This document shows positions 6,636-13,215 of a stretch of DNA of 14,530 bases, in pieces. The notes under the pieces were generated by a model, which was not told the origin of the DNA, ran no database searches, and was given only the letters and a program-made list of their open reading frames with translations. Source of the stretch: Gemmatimonadota bacterium (GTDB taxonomy: Bacteria > Gemmatimonadota > Gemmatimonadetes > Gemmatimonadales > GWC2-71-9); contig JAHEFN010000023.1 in assembly GCA_024640185.1 (NCBI GenBank), forward strand, positions 1-14,530. Direction: 5' to 3'. How positions within the stretch are numbered: the stretch's first letter is position 1; every line of letters starts with the position of its first letter. The translations under genes and the position numbers were made by a program.

Positions 6636-7082
6636 GTGGTGAGCACGGTCGAGCGGATTCCCATCGGGTCGGACCACGCCGGCTTCGAGCTCAAGGCGGT
6701 GCTCGTCGAGGAGTTGCGGTCGCTCGGGTTCGAGGTCGAGGATGTCGGCACCCACTCGACCGCCTCCACCGACTATCCCGACTTTGCCCATCCGGTCGCC
6801 CACGAGGTGGAAGTCGGCGAGGCGCAGCGTGGGGTGTTGCTCTGCGGCAGTGGTCTCGGGATGAGCTATGCGGCCAATCGCCACCACGGGGTCCGGGCCG
6901 CAGTCGCCTGGAGTCCCGAGATCGCCAAGCTCGCCCGCGAACACAACGACGCCAACGTTCTGGTGCTGCCGGCGCGGTTCCTCGATGCCGAGACGGCCAA
7001 GGCCATCCTCAGGACCTGGCTTGACACCCCATTCGCCGGCGGTCGTCACCAACGCCGCGTCACCAAGATCGAGGCCACATGA
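6636..7082 (+). CDS. rpiB: Ribose-5-phosphate isomerase B
   Basis: RpiB/LacAB family isomerase interconverting ribose-5-phosphate and ribulose-5-phosphate in the non-oxidative pentose phosphate pathway; 148 residues, the normal size. Recognisable motifs are GSDHAGFELK (11-20, with the phosphate/substrate Asp13-His14), the catalytic Cys70 in LLCGSGLGMSYAANRHHGVRAA (begins 68), and the C-terminal AREHNDANVLVLPAR (100-114). The start is ambiguous: GTG 6636 or the adjacent GTG 6639, one or four bases after the preceding TAG, with only a weak GGTAGG upstream. The choice changes one residue. It sits in a continuous run with the dehydrogenase before it and glyA after it (ATGA overlap at 7079). rpiB-glyA adjacency is a common bacterial arrangement, which supports the call. 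Confidence 0.95.
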   Translation: MVSTVERIPIGSDHAGFELKAVLVEELRSLGFEVEDVGTHSTASTDYPDFAHPVAHEVEVGEAQRGVLLCGSGLGMSYAANRHHGVRAAVAWSPEIAKLAREHNDANVLVLPARFLDAETAKAILRTWLDTPFAGGRHQRRVTKIEAT

Positions 7083-8362
7083 CCGGGTTCGACCACGCCG
7101 CCTCCCTCCAGCAGGTCGATCCGACGATCGCCGCGTTGATCGGGGAGGAGCTCGTGCGCCAGCGCGATGGCCTCGAGTTGATCGCCAGCGAGAATTTTGC
7201 CTCGCGGGCCGTGCTGGAGGCGATGGGGACCTGCCTCAACAACAAGTACGCCGAGGGGTACCCGGGGAAGCGCTACTACGGTGGCTGCGAGGTGGTCGAT
7301 CGCGTCGAACAGGTGGCGATCGATCGGGCCAAGGCGCTCTTCGGTGCCGCGCACGTGAACGTGCAGCCCCATTCCGGTGCCCAGGCCAACATCTGTGCCT
7401 TCATGGCCCTGGTGAAGCCGGGCGAGAAGATCATGGGGATGGCGTTGCCCCACGGCGGACACCTGACCCACGGCTCACCGGTCAACCACTCGGGGCAGAT
7501 CTGGGAGGCGGTCTCCTATGGGGTGCGCGCCGACACCGGGCGGATCGACTATCAGGAACTCCGCGAGACGGTTCGTGCCGAGCGACCCAAGCTGTTGATC
7601 GCCGGTGGCTCCGCCTACGCCAGGCACATCGACTTCGCCGCCTTTCGGGAGATTGCCGACGAGGTCGATGCGACGCTGTTGGTGGACATGGCCCATTTCG
7701 CCGGGTTGGTGGCCGGCGGCGTGCACCCCTCGCCGGTGCCGCATGCCCATGTGGTGACCTCGACCACGCACAAGACGCTTCGTGGCCCCCGCGGCGGGAT
7801 CATCCTCTGTGGTGAGGAACTCGCCAAGGCCATCAACAAGTCGGTCTTCCCCGGTGGGCAGGGCGGTCCGCTCGAACATGTGATCGCCGCCAAGGCGGTG
7901 GCGTTCGCGGAGGCACAGACGCCCGCGTTCGCGCGCTACGCCGCCCAGGTGGTCGAGAATGCCCAGGTGCTCGCCGCCGCCCTGATCGAGCGGGGCCACG
8001 CGATCATCTCCGGTGGCACCGACACCCACCTCATGCTGGTCGACCTGCGGGAGAAGGGGATCACCGGCAAGGAGGCCGAGCGGCTGCTCGGTGAGGCCGG
8101 GATCACGGTCAACAAGAACACCGTGCCCGACGACCCCCAGTCGCCGTTCGTGACCAGCGGGATCCGGATCGGCACGCCCGCGCTCACCACCCGGGGCATG
8201 GGCCGCGCCGAGATGGTGCGGGTCGCCCAGTTGATCGACGAGGCGCTCGGCGGGGCGGATGTCACCGTCCTCGCCCGGGTGAAGCGTCAGGTCGAGGAGC
8301 TCGCCGGTCACTTCCCGCTCTATCCCGAACCGTTCGGGGCCAATCGGAGTGATGGTGCCTGA
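7079..8362 (+). CDS. glyA: Serine hydroxymethyltransferase
   Basis: PLP-dependent enzyme converting serine and tetrahydrofolate to glycine and 5,10-methylene-THF, the main one-carbon source; 427 residues, typically 415-430. Visible motifs are ELIASENF (33-40), NKYAEGYPGKRYYGGCE (55-71), NVQPHSGAQAN (94-104), the PLP-contacting LVDMAHFAGL with Asp204 and His206, and the PLP Lys232 in VVTSTTHKTLRGPRGG. GITVNKNTVPDDP lies near the C-terminus, with the following TSGIRIGTPALTTRGM. ATG 7079 overlaps the rpiB stop (ATGA), and a modest GAGG lies just upstream. The 3' end is overlapped by the start of the next small gene. Nothing is missing from the active site, and the identity is secure. Confidence 0.98.
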   Translation: MTGFDHAASLQQVDPTIAALIGEELVRQRDGLELIASENFASRAVLEAMGTCLNNKYAEGYPGKRYYGGCEVVDRVEQVAIDRAKALFGAAHVNVQPHSGAQANICAFMALVKPGEKIMGMALPHGGHLTHGSPVNHSGQIWEAVSYGVRADTGRIDYQELRETVRAERPKLLIAGGSAYARHIDFAAFREIADEVDATLLVDMAHFAGLVAGGVHPSPVPHAHVVTSTTHKTLRGPRGGIILCGEELAKAINKSVFPGGQGGPLEHVIAAKAVAFAEAQTPAFARYAAQVVENAQVLAAALIERGHAIISGGTDTHLMLVDLREKGITGKEAERLLGEAGITVNKNTVPDDPQSPFVTSGIRIGTPALTTRGMGRAEMVRVAQLIDEALGGADVTVLARVKRQVEELAGHFPLYPEPFGANRSDGA

Positions 8363-8750
8363 ACTGCAGTTCGCCGACGGAGTCCTTGCTCGGCTCCACG
8401 CGCATGGCGAGAGCCGGTATGACGAGCGTGCCTACCTCTTCATGCTGGGAGCCATCGAGTACCTCCAGGGGAAGCTCGATGCCCGCCGCCACGTCACCGG
8501 CCAGGAGCTCACGTGGGCCTGTCGTGACTTTGCCCTGGAACGGTTCGGCCTGGTGGCCCGGACGGTGCTCGATGTCTGGGGTGTCCGGAGTACCGCCGAT
8601 TTCGGGCGGATCGTCTTTGCCCTCGTCGAGGTGGGGTTGTTGAGCACCCAGGCGGGCGATCGCGCCGAGGACTTCCATGCGGTCTATGACTTCGCGTCGG
8701 CCTTCGACGACAGTTACGCCGTGCGATGGAACGAGCAGGAGCGAGGATAA
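8352..8750 (+). CDS. Minf_1886 / Plancto_Ver_chp family protein of unknown function
   Basis: A soluble protein of about 132 residues that I recognise by pattern as the Minf_1886 family (TIGR04138-like), originally noted in Planctomycetes and Verrucomicrobia. Telling segments are ARRHVTGQEL (44-53) and the core from about 60 to 97, with FALERFGLVARTVLDVWG, then RSTADFGRIVFALVEVGLL. The acidic end EDFHAVYDFASAFDD (106-120) follows. No transmembrane segment, signal peptide or known catalytic motif is seen; its function is unknown. The start is uncertain: GTG 8349, ATG 8352 or GTG 8355 all lie inside the end of glyA. GGAG at 8346-8349 fits GTG 8355 best by spacing (five bases), while ATG is the commoner codon. 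The 8-14 base overlap with glyA implies translational coupling, making it the last gene of the run that starts at 3532. Confidence 0.85.
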   Translation: MVPELQFADGVLARLHAHGESRYDERAYLFMLGAIEYLQGKLDARRHVTGQELTWACRDFALERFGLVARTVLDVWGVRSTADFGRIVFALVEVGLLSTQAGDRAEDFHAVYDFASAFDDSYAVRWNEQERG

Positions 8751-8826
8751 AGGAAAGAGGAGAGAGGGTCACGACCACGGTCAGGCTCCCCATCGGCAAA
8801 CCGGGCGTCGCTCGGAGCGCCATTGC
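8751..8826. other. Intergenic segment with a purine tract after the glyA operon
   Basis: Bases 8749-8768 are an uninterrupted purine run directly after the TAA at 8748-8750, followed by ordinary GC-rich sequence to 8826. The purine run is imperfectly complementary to the pyrimidine-rich heptamer repeat at 8827-8861, so a long-range stem in the RNA is conceivable. No T-tract terminator and no gene is seen here. The open frame reaching back from nnr to 8677 is not credible as coding, because it overlaps the preceding gene and lacks a start signal. Confidence 0.45.
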
Positions 8827-8861
8827 CTCTCGTCTCTCGTCTATCGTCTCCCGTTTGTCGT
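8827..8861 (+). repeat. Five tandem degenerate heptamers (consensus CTCTCGT)
   Basis: Five consecutive 7-bp units, CTCTCGT, CTCTCGT, CTATCGT, CTCCCGT and TTGTCGT, run without a gap from 8827 to 8861. The last three bases, CGT, are invariant, and variation is confined to the first four. The array ends on the first T of TATCTTCC and lies ten bases before the nnr ATG. It occupies the place where a -35 element would be expected. Possible roles are a transcription-factor or sigma recognition array, or slippage-prone microsatellite drift; the sequence alone does not decide. Confidence 0.75.
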
Positions 8862-8866
8862 ATCTT
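8861..8866 (+). promoter_or_regulatory. Putative -10 (TATCTT) immediately before the nnr start
   Basis: TATCTT ends five bases before ATG 8872, and there is no Shine-Dalgarno sequence in CCCTC. If it is a real -10, transcription would begin at or just inside the start codon, implying a leaderless nnr mRNA. The -35 region is occupied by the heptamer array. TATCTTCC is identical to the string at 3495-3502 ahead of the thiolase gene. Confidence 0.45.
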
Positions 8867-8871
8867 CCCTC

Positions 8872-10413
8872 ATGCTCTCGATCCCGGTCATCACCCCCGA
8901 TCAGGCGGCGGCGTGGGACGCTGCCGCCGTCGCGGCCGGGCGGTCGCTCGGCACCCTGATGGAGACCGCCGGCCGCGCGGTGGCCCGGGTCATTCTCGAC
9001 GAGCACGGTGAGGAGGCTGCCCGGGGGGTGTTGGTGGCCTGCGGTCCCGGCAACAATGGGGGCGATGGATGGGTTGCGGCGCGTGCCCTCCACCGGCTCG
9101 GCCTCGGTGTCTGGGTGGCGGAGGTCGGCATCCCGCCGAAGGGGATCGCTGCCGACGCACGCCGGTCCGCCCTCGAGGATGGGGTCGCCACGGTCGCTGC
9201 CGATGGTCCCTGGCCGGCGATCCACCTGGTCGTCGATGCCCTGCTCGGCACCGGCGCCCGGGGCGCACCCCGCGAACCGATGCCGGCGTTGTTGGCCCGG
9301 CTCGTCGCCCTGCAGGTTCCCATCGTCGCCATCGACGGCCCCACCGGACTCGACCTGGCCACCGGCGTCGATCATGGGGCCAATCCTGCGACGACCACGG
9401 TGACGTTTGGGGGAGTGCGTCGCGGTCACCTGATCGGCCGCGATGATGCTGGCACGATCATCGTCGCGGAGATCGGACTCCCCGCCGCTGATCCCCACTG
9501 GCCGGTGCTGATCGAGGCGCGCTGGGCCGGTCGGCGGCTGGCCCCGTTTGCGGCGGACTCCCACAAGGGCAACCGGGGCCGGGTGGTGGTCGTCGGCGGC
9601 AGTGCGGGGATGACGGGGGCGGCCCGGTTGGCGGCGCGCGGCGCGTTTGCGGCGGGCGCGGGGCTGGTCCATGTCGTGGCGCCCGACGACGCCATCGGTG
9701 ACGTGGCTCTCGCCGAACCGGATGTGCAGGCCTTCGCCCATCCATTTCGCGGGGAGCCCTCGGCAGAGCTTCGGGCGTTGCTCACGCGCGCCGACGCCGT
9801 GGTGTTCGGTCCCGGCTTCGGCCGCGATGAAGCCGGCCTGGGCTTCCTCGAGGCGGCGCTCGAGCTGGTCGAGCGCGCCGTCGTCGATGCCGATGCCTTG
9901 ACCCTCCTTCGGGGTCAGGGCGCGGCGGTCGCCCGACTCAGTCGCGACCGTGCTGTCGTCCTCACGCCCCATCCCGGTGAATTTCGTTCGGTCTTCCCGG
10001 CGCTGGCCGGTCAGCTCGAGACCGATCCGTGGGGCGCGGCGGAGGCGGCGGCGCGCGCCGTCGGCGCCACGGTGTTGCTCAAGGGGGTCCCGACGGTGGT
10101 GGCCCCGCCGGTCGGTCCACTGCTGACCGTCGCCGCCGGGAATCCGGGACTGGCCACCGGCGGCAGCGGCGACGTGCTGAGCGGGATCATCGCGGCGCTG
10201 TTGGCGCGTGGCACCTCACCGCGCGACGCCGCCGCCATCGGGGCGCAGGCCCTCGGCGAGGCGGCTGATATCACGGCGAGTCGCCATGGCACGCGAGGGA
10301 TGCGGCCGATGCAGGTTATCGAGGCGCTTGGCGATGTCTGGCCGCGGTGGGCCGCCGAGCCGCATCGCCCCGACCGTGAGCTGTTGCGATTGCCTCGGCC
10401 GGAGACCGGCTGA
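8872..10413 (+). CDS. nnr: Bifunctional NAD(P)HX epimerase / ADP-dependent NAD(P)HX dehydratase
   Basis: Metabolite-repair enzyme of 513 residues, the same size as E. coli YjeF/Nnr. The N-terminal YjeF_N half (about 1-215) epimerises damaged hydrated NAD(P)H. It shows GPGNNGGDGWVAARAL (58-73), VDALLGTGARG (121-131) and DGPTGLDLATG (155-165); DGPTGLD replaces the commoner DIPSGLD. The C-terminal ribokinase-like half (about 225-490) dehydrates the S-epimer using ADP. It carries HKGNRGRVVVVGGSAGMTGA (231-250), VDADALTLL (338-346), LTPHPGEFRSVF (364-375), VLLKGVPTVV (401-410) and the catalytic GNPGLATGGSGDVLSGIIAAL (begins 423). The start ATG 8872 is chosen because the family motif ITPDQAAAWD follows directly; the in-frame extension upstream to 8677 overlaps the previous gene and translates the repeat. 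thiL follows after 28 bases, probably in the same transcript. Confidence 0.95.
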   Translation: MLSIPVITPDQAAAWDAAAVAAGRSLGTLMETAGRAVARVILDEHGEEAARGVLVACGPGNNGGDGWVAARALHRLGLGVWVAEVGIPPKGIAADARRSALEDGVATVAADGPWPAIHLVVDALLGTGARGAPREPMPALLARLVALQVPIVAIDGPTGLDLATGVDHGANPATTTVTFGGVRRGHLIGRDDAGTIIVAEIGLPAADPHWPVLIEARWAGRRLAPFAADSHKGNRGRVVVVGGSAGMTGAARLAARGAFAAGAGLVHVVAPDDAIGDVALAEPDVQAFAHPFRGEPSAELRALLTRADAVVFGPGFGRDEAGLGFLEAALELVERAVVDADALTLLRGQGAAVARLSRDRAVVLTPHPGEFRSVFPALAGQLETDPWGAAEAAARAVGATVLLKGVPTVVAPPVGPLLTVAAGNPGLATGGSGDVLSGIIAALLARGTSPRDAAAIGAQALGEAADITASRHGTRGMRPMQVIEALGDVWPRWAAEPHRPDRELLRLPRPETG

Positions 10414-10441
10414 CGATGCTCCCCCACGCCACCGCGCGACC

Positions 10442-11401
10442 ATGACGGCGATCCCCCTCGGTGCCGGTGGGGAGTTCGACCGCATCCGCCACGTGGTCGA
10501 GGCGTTGGGTGCCGATGCCGGTCCGATCGGTGATGACACCGCCGTGGTACCGATCGGGGTGGGACCGCTGGTCGTCTCGATCGACAGTGCGGTGGAGGGG
10601 GTGCATTTCCGGGAGGAGTGGCTCTCAGCCGAGGAGATCGGTTGGCGGGCCGCCGCGGCGGCCCTCTCCGACCTCGCGGCGGTCGCCGCGGTCGCCGCGG
10701 GCCTGGTGGTGGCGCTGACGGTGCCCCCGGGGCGCTGGGGTGCGCGCGTGACGGAGGTGATGGTCGGCGTCGGTGCCGCGGCGCGCCACGCCGGGACGCG
10801 AGTGCTTGGCGGTGACCTGACGGCTGGCGCCGTCCTCTCGTTGGCCGTGACGGTGTTCGGGCACGCCGCCACCCCACTCTCACGCCGAGGGGCACGGCCG
10901 GGCGATCGTCTCTGGGTCACCGGTGACCTCGGCGGGGCGCGGGCGGCCCTGATGGCCTGGGTGGCGGGACGGACGCCGGCCAAGGCGGCGCGGGCCGCCT
11001 TCGCGCATCCCGTGCCCAGGCTCCGGGCCGGGCAGTGGCTCGCCCGTCACGGGGCCACCGCGATGCTCGACATCAGTGACGGGCTCGCCGGCGACGCCCT
11101 CCATCTCGCGGCCGCCTCGGCCGTCGGCCTCGAGATCGATCTCGAGGCCCTGCCGATCCACGCCTCGGTGCATGCCGAGGCGAGGTTGGCCGTGGAATCG
11201 TCGCCGGCCTTCGCCGCGACCGGGGGAGAGGACTACGAGTTGCTGGTGAGCATGCCGGCGGGGTTCGACGGGCGGGCGGATCTCGAGGCGGCCACCGGCA
11301 CGGTGATCCGTCCCGTCGGTATGGTGGTGGCCGAGACGGGGGTGCGCTTCCGGCTCGACGGCGATGTGGTGCCGCTCGAGGGATTTCGGCACCCGCTCTA
11401 G
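10442..11401 (+). CDS. thiL: Thiamine-monophosphate kinase
   Basis: ThiL phosphorylates thiamine monophosphate to thiamine diphosphate with ATP, the last step of cofactor synthesis; 319 residues, a normal length. N-terminal GGEFDRIRHVVEAL (9-22) and GPIGDDTAVV (27-36) provide the first metal/phosphate ligands. VSIDSAVEGVHF (45-56), ALSDLAAVAA (74-83), GGDLTAG (123-129), DISDGLAGDAL (210-220) and GGEDYELLVS (261-270) follow in the PurM/ThiL-fold order. The start ATG 10442 is the first position that preserves the conserved GEFD N-terminus. The longer in-frame extension to 10208 lies within nnr and is arginine/proline-rich shadow sequence. No Shine-Dalgarno is visible in the 28-base gap after nnr, so initiation may depend on coupling or on a leaderless mode. 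No other thi gene or THI-element is seen in the window. Confidence 0.94.
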   Translation: MTAIPLGAGGEFDRIRHVVEALGADAGPIGDDTAVVPIGVGPLVVSIDSAVEGVHFREEWLSAEEIGWRAAAAALSDLAAVAAVAAGLVVALTVPPGRWGARVTEVMVGVGAAARHAGTRVLGGDLTAGAVLSLAVTVFGHAATPLSRRGARPGDRLWVTGDLGGARAALMAWVAGRTPAKAARAAFAHPVPRLRAGQWLARHGATAMLDISDGLAGDALHLAAASAVGLEIDLEALPIHASVHAEARLAVESSPAFAATGGEDYELLVSMPAGFDGRADLEAATGTVIRPVGMVVAETGVRFRLDGDVVPLEGFRHPL

Positions 11402-11411
11402 CAACTCCGTG

Positions 11412-11441
11412 TTGACCCCGGATGGCCGTCTGCCCTAAGGT
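11412..11441 (+). promoter_or_regulatory. Sigma70-type promoter for eno
   Basis: TTGACC (11412-11417) and TAAGGT (11436-11441) are separated by 18 bases in the 71-bp gap between thiL and eno. This is the best two-box promoter in the window. The expected start near 11448 leaves a leader of about 25 bases, ending in GAGCCGAGG just before ATG 11473. Confidence 0.65.
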
Positions 11442-11472
11442 TCGGCTTCAACCAACCGTCGAGCCGAGGCGC

Positions 11473-12753
11473 ATGACCACCATCATCGATATTTCCGCGC
11501 GCGAGATCCTGGATTCCCGTGGCAACCCGACCATCGAGGCGGAGGTCATCACCTCCTCAGGGATCATGGGCCGCGCGGCTGTACCCAGCGGGGCCTCGAC
11601 CGGCGAGCACGAGGCCGCCGAACTGCGCGATGGCGATGCGACCCGCTACGGTGGCAAGGGGGTGCTCGCGGCCGTCAAGAACGTCAACGAGGTCATCGGC
11701 CCCCTGCTGGAGGGGATGACGGTCTCCGACCAGGTGGACATCGATGCGGAGATGGTCGCGGCCGACGGGACGGAGAACAAGTCACGGCTCGGCGCCAACG
11801 CCATCCTGGCGGTCTCGATGGCGGTGGCGCGGGCCGCGGCTGAGGAAGCGGACCTGCCGCTCTACCGCTATCTCGGGGGACCACTCTCCCACACCATGCC
11901 CGTCCCGTTGATGAACATCCTCAACGGCGGTGCGCACGCCAACAACAACGTCGATGCCCAGGAGTTCATGATCGTCCCGGTGGGTGCCGAGCGGTTCAGC
12001 GACGCACTGCGGATGGGTGTCGAGACCTTCCACGCCCTCAAGGCGGTGCTCGGCGATCGCGGTCTCTCCACGGCCGTCGGCGACGAGGGCGGCTTCGCGC
12101 CGATGTTGCCGAGCAACGAGGCGGCACTCGATGTCCTCGTGGAGGCCATCACCCTGGCGGGCTACACCCCCGGTCGAGAGATCGCCATTGCCCTCGACGT
12201 GGCGGCGAGCGAGATGTACGACGACGGCGCCTACGTCTTCAAGAAGAGCGATGGCTCGCGGCGCTCCGCCGCCGACCTCGTCGAACTCTATCGCGGCTGG
12301 TGCGAGCGATATCCGATCGTGTCGATCGAGGACGGCCTCGACGAGAACGACTGGGCGGGGTGGACCCTGCTGAACGACGCCCTCGGTGATCGGTGCCAAC
12401 TCGTCGGCGATGACCTGTTCGTGACCAATGTCGCGCGGCTTGCCCGCGGCATCGACGAGGGCAGTGCCAATGCCATCCTGATCAAGGTCAACCAGATCGG
12501 CACCCTGACGGAGACCTTCGAGGCGATCGCGTTGGCGCAACGCCACGCCTTCGGGGTGGTGATCTCCCATCGCTCGGGCGAGACCGAGGACACCTTCATC
12601 GCCGACCTCGCCGTGGCCACCGGTGCGGGACAGATCAAGACCGGCTCGGCCTCGCGGACCGATCGGATCGCCAAGTACAACCAGCTGCTCCGGATCGAGG
12701 AGGAACTCGGTGGTATCGCCCAGTATCCCGGGGCTGGGCTGTACCCCTTGTGA
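11473..12753 (+). CDS. eno: Enolase
   Basis: Enolase converts 2-phosphoglycerate to phosphoenolpyruvate in glycolysis and gluconeogenesis; 426 residues, close to the standard 430. Recognisable parts are SAREILDSRGNPTIEAEV (8-25), VPSGASTGEHEAAELRD (37-53) and the mobile-loop His155 in NGGAHANNNVD. The catalytic acid pair region GDEGGFAP has Glu205. Metal ligands are Asp242, Glu286 (SIEDGLDE) and Asp313 (VGDDLFVTN), and the catalytic Lys338 is in LIKVNQIGTLTET. The signature SHRSGETEDTFIADLAVA (365-382) is followed by QIKTGSASR. ATG 11473 is chosen over the in-frame ATG 11422: the latter lies inside the promoter spacer, and enolase sequence begins only at MTTIIDISAREILD. Its stop overlaps the ftsB start (GTGA). 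Confidence 0.98.
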   Translation: MTTIIDISAREILDSRGNPTIEAEVITSSGIMGRAAVPSGASTGEHEAAELRDGDATRYGGKGVLAAVKNVNEVIGPLLEGMTVSDQVDIDAEMVAADGTENKSRLGANAILAVSMAVARAAAEEADLPLYRYLGGPLSHTMPVPLMNILNGGAHANNNVDAQEFMIVPVGAERFSDALRMGVETFHALKAVLGDRGLSTAVGDEGGFAPMLPSNEAALDVLVEAITLAGYTPGREIAIALDVAASEMYDDGAYVFKKSDGSRRSAADLVELYRGWCERYPIVSIEDGLDENDWAGWTLLNDALGDRCQLVGDDLFVTNVARLARGIDEGSANAILIKVNQIGTLTETFEAIALAQRHAFGVVISHRSGETEDTFIADLAVATGAGQIKTGSASRTDRIAKYNQLLRIEEELGGIAQYPGAGLYPL

Positions 12754-13049
12754 CCGCCGGTCGCTGGTTGACCTTGGCGGTCCTGGTCGCCGCCGCGGTC
12801 TTTGCCTGGACCGGCGGAGACTACGCCATGGGTGACTATCGGGAACTGGTCGCCGAGGAGGCCGCCACCCGGACCCGCATCGATTCCCTCAGGCTCGAGG
12901 CCGACTCCCTGGCGGCCTTTCGCGATTCGCTCCTGCGGGTGCCGGCCTTCCAGGAGCGGATGGCCCGCGAACGGCTGGGGATGATCCAGCCGGGCGAATT
13001 GATGATCCGCCTGGTGGAGGACACCAGCGCGGGCCCCACATCCCGCTGA
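12750..13049 (+). CDS. ftsB: Septum formation initiator family protein (FtsB/DivIC-like)
   Basis: A 99-residue bitopic protein of the FtsB/DivIC family, which links the FtsQ and FtsL parts of the divisome at the membrane. A short N-terminus precedes a transmembrane helix (about 6-21, WLTLAVLVAAAVFAW). A periplasmic coiled coil (about 29-62) has Leu/Ile/Ala at heptad spacing and many Glu/Arg. The family end motif ERMARERLGMIQPGELMIRLVE begins at 69. The start is GTG 12750, whose last two bases begin the TGA stop of eno, so translation should be coupled. No independent ribosome site is evident. Location directly after eno is the classic place for ftsB in many bacteria, which supports the call. 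FtsB versus DivIC naming cannot be resolved from sequence alone. Confidence 0.9.
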   Translation: MTAGRWLTLAVLVAAAVFAWTGGDYAMGDYRELVAEEAATRTRIDSLRLEADSLAAFRDSLLRVPAFQERMARERLGMIQPGELMIRLVEDTSAGPTSR

Positions 13050-13078
13050 TTGCCGTTCCCTTCGGCGGGCCATCGGGC

Positions 13079-13084
13079 TACTTT
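13079..13084 (+). promoter_or_regulatory. Putative -10 (TACTTT) for the tRNA gene
   Basis: TACTTT lies 26 bases before the mature tRNA 5' end, and transcription would start near 13091. TTCCCT, 17 bases upstream, is a poor -35. The 61-bp gap after ftsB holds nothing else that is AT-rich. Confidence 0.4.
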
Positions 13085-13092
13085 GGCAACCC

Positions 13093-13106
13093 GGCCGGAG
13101 ACGGCC
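13093..13106 (+). other. Small GNRA-capped hairpin in the tRNA 5' leader
   Basis: GGCCG-GAGA-CGGCC forms a 5-bp all-GC stem closed by a GAGA (GNRA) loop. It ends four bases before the mature tRNA begins at 13111. With a start near 13091 it would be the first structure of the primary transcript, next to the RNase P cleavage site. Confidence 0.5.
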
Positions 13107-13110
13107 ATGC

Positions 13111-13184
13111 GGCTGGGTAGCTCAGCTGGTTAGAGCGCACGACTCATAATCGTGAGGTCGGGGGTTCGAGTCCCCCCCCAGCTA
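13111..13184 (+). tRNA. tRNA with CAT anticodon, most likely elongator tRNA-Met
   Basis: A complete cloverleaf folds by hand. The acceptor GGCTGGG pairs with CCCAGCT (first pair G-U) and the D stem is GCTC/GAGC. The anticodon stem CACGA/TCGTG has loop CTCATAA (anticodon CAT at 13145-13147), the variable loop is AGGTC, and the T stem GGGGG/CCCCC has loop TTCGAGT. The discriminator is A13184, and CCA is not encoded (TCG follows). A paired 1-72 end and an anticodon stem lacking three consecutive G-C pairs argue against initiator tRNA. The G1-U72 end and the GAGGTCGGGGGTTCGA stretch resemble Bacillus-type elongator tRNA-Met. A TilS-modified tRNA-Ile2 (CAT read as lysidine-AT) is not excluded, since its anticodon arm often looks similar. 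Confidence 0.93.
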
Positions 13185-13190
13185 TCGCCA

Positions 13191-13215
13191 AACGGGCCCG
13201 ATGATCGGGTCCGTT
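13191..13215 (+). terminator. Hairpin downstream of the tRNA, probable terminator
   Basis: AACGGGCCCGA and TCGGGTCCGTT pair over 11 positions (one G-U) around a three-base TGA loop, starting six bases after the tRNA. The A-rich left foot and T-containing right foot are terminator-like, but the following CGACGTTT is only a poor T-tract. Confidence 0.65.

Noticed and set aside
8677..8871. N-terminal extension of nnr by 65 residues
   Set aside because: It overlaps the end of the Minf_1886 gene, translates the heptamer repeat into low-complexity sequence and precedes the normal family N-terminus.
10208..10441. N-terminal extension of thiL by 78 residues
   Set aside because: It lies wholly within nnr and its short gap, is Arg/Pro/Ser-rich, and the ThiL family begins at the GEFD segment after ATG 10442.
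11422..11472. Upstream ATG giving a 17-residue longer enolase
   Set aside because: It sits between the -35 and -10 boxes of the eno promoter, so it would not be in the mRNA, and enolase homology starts at 11473.
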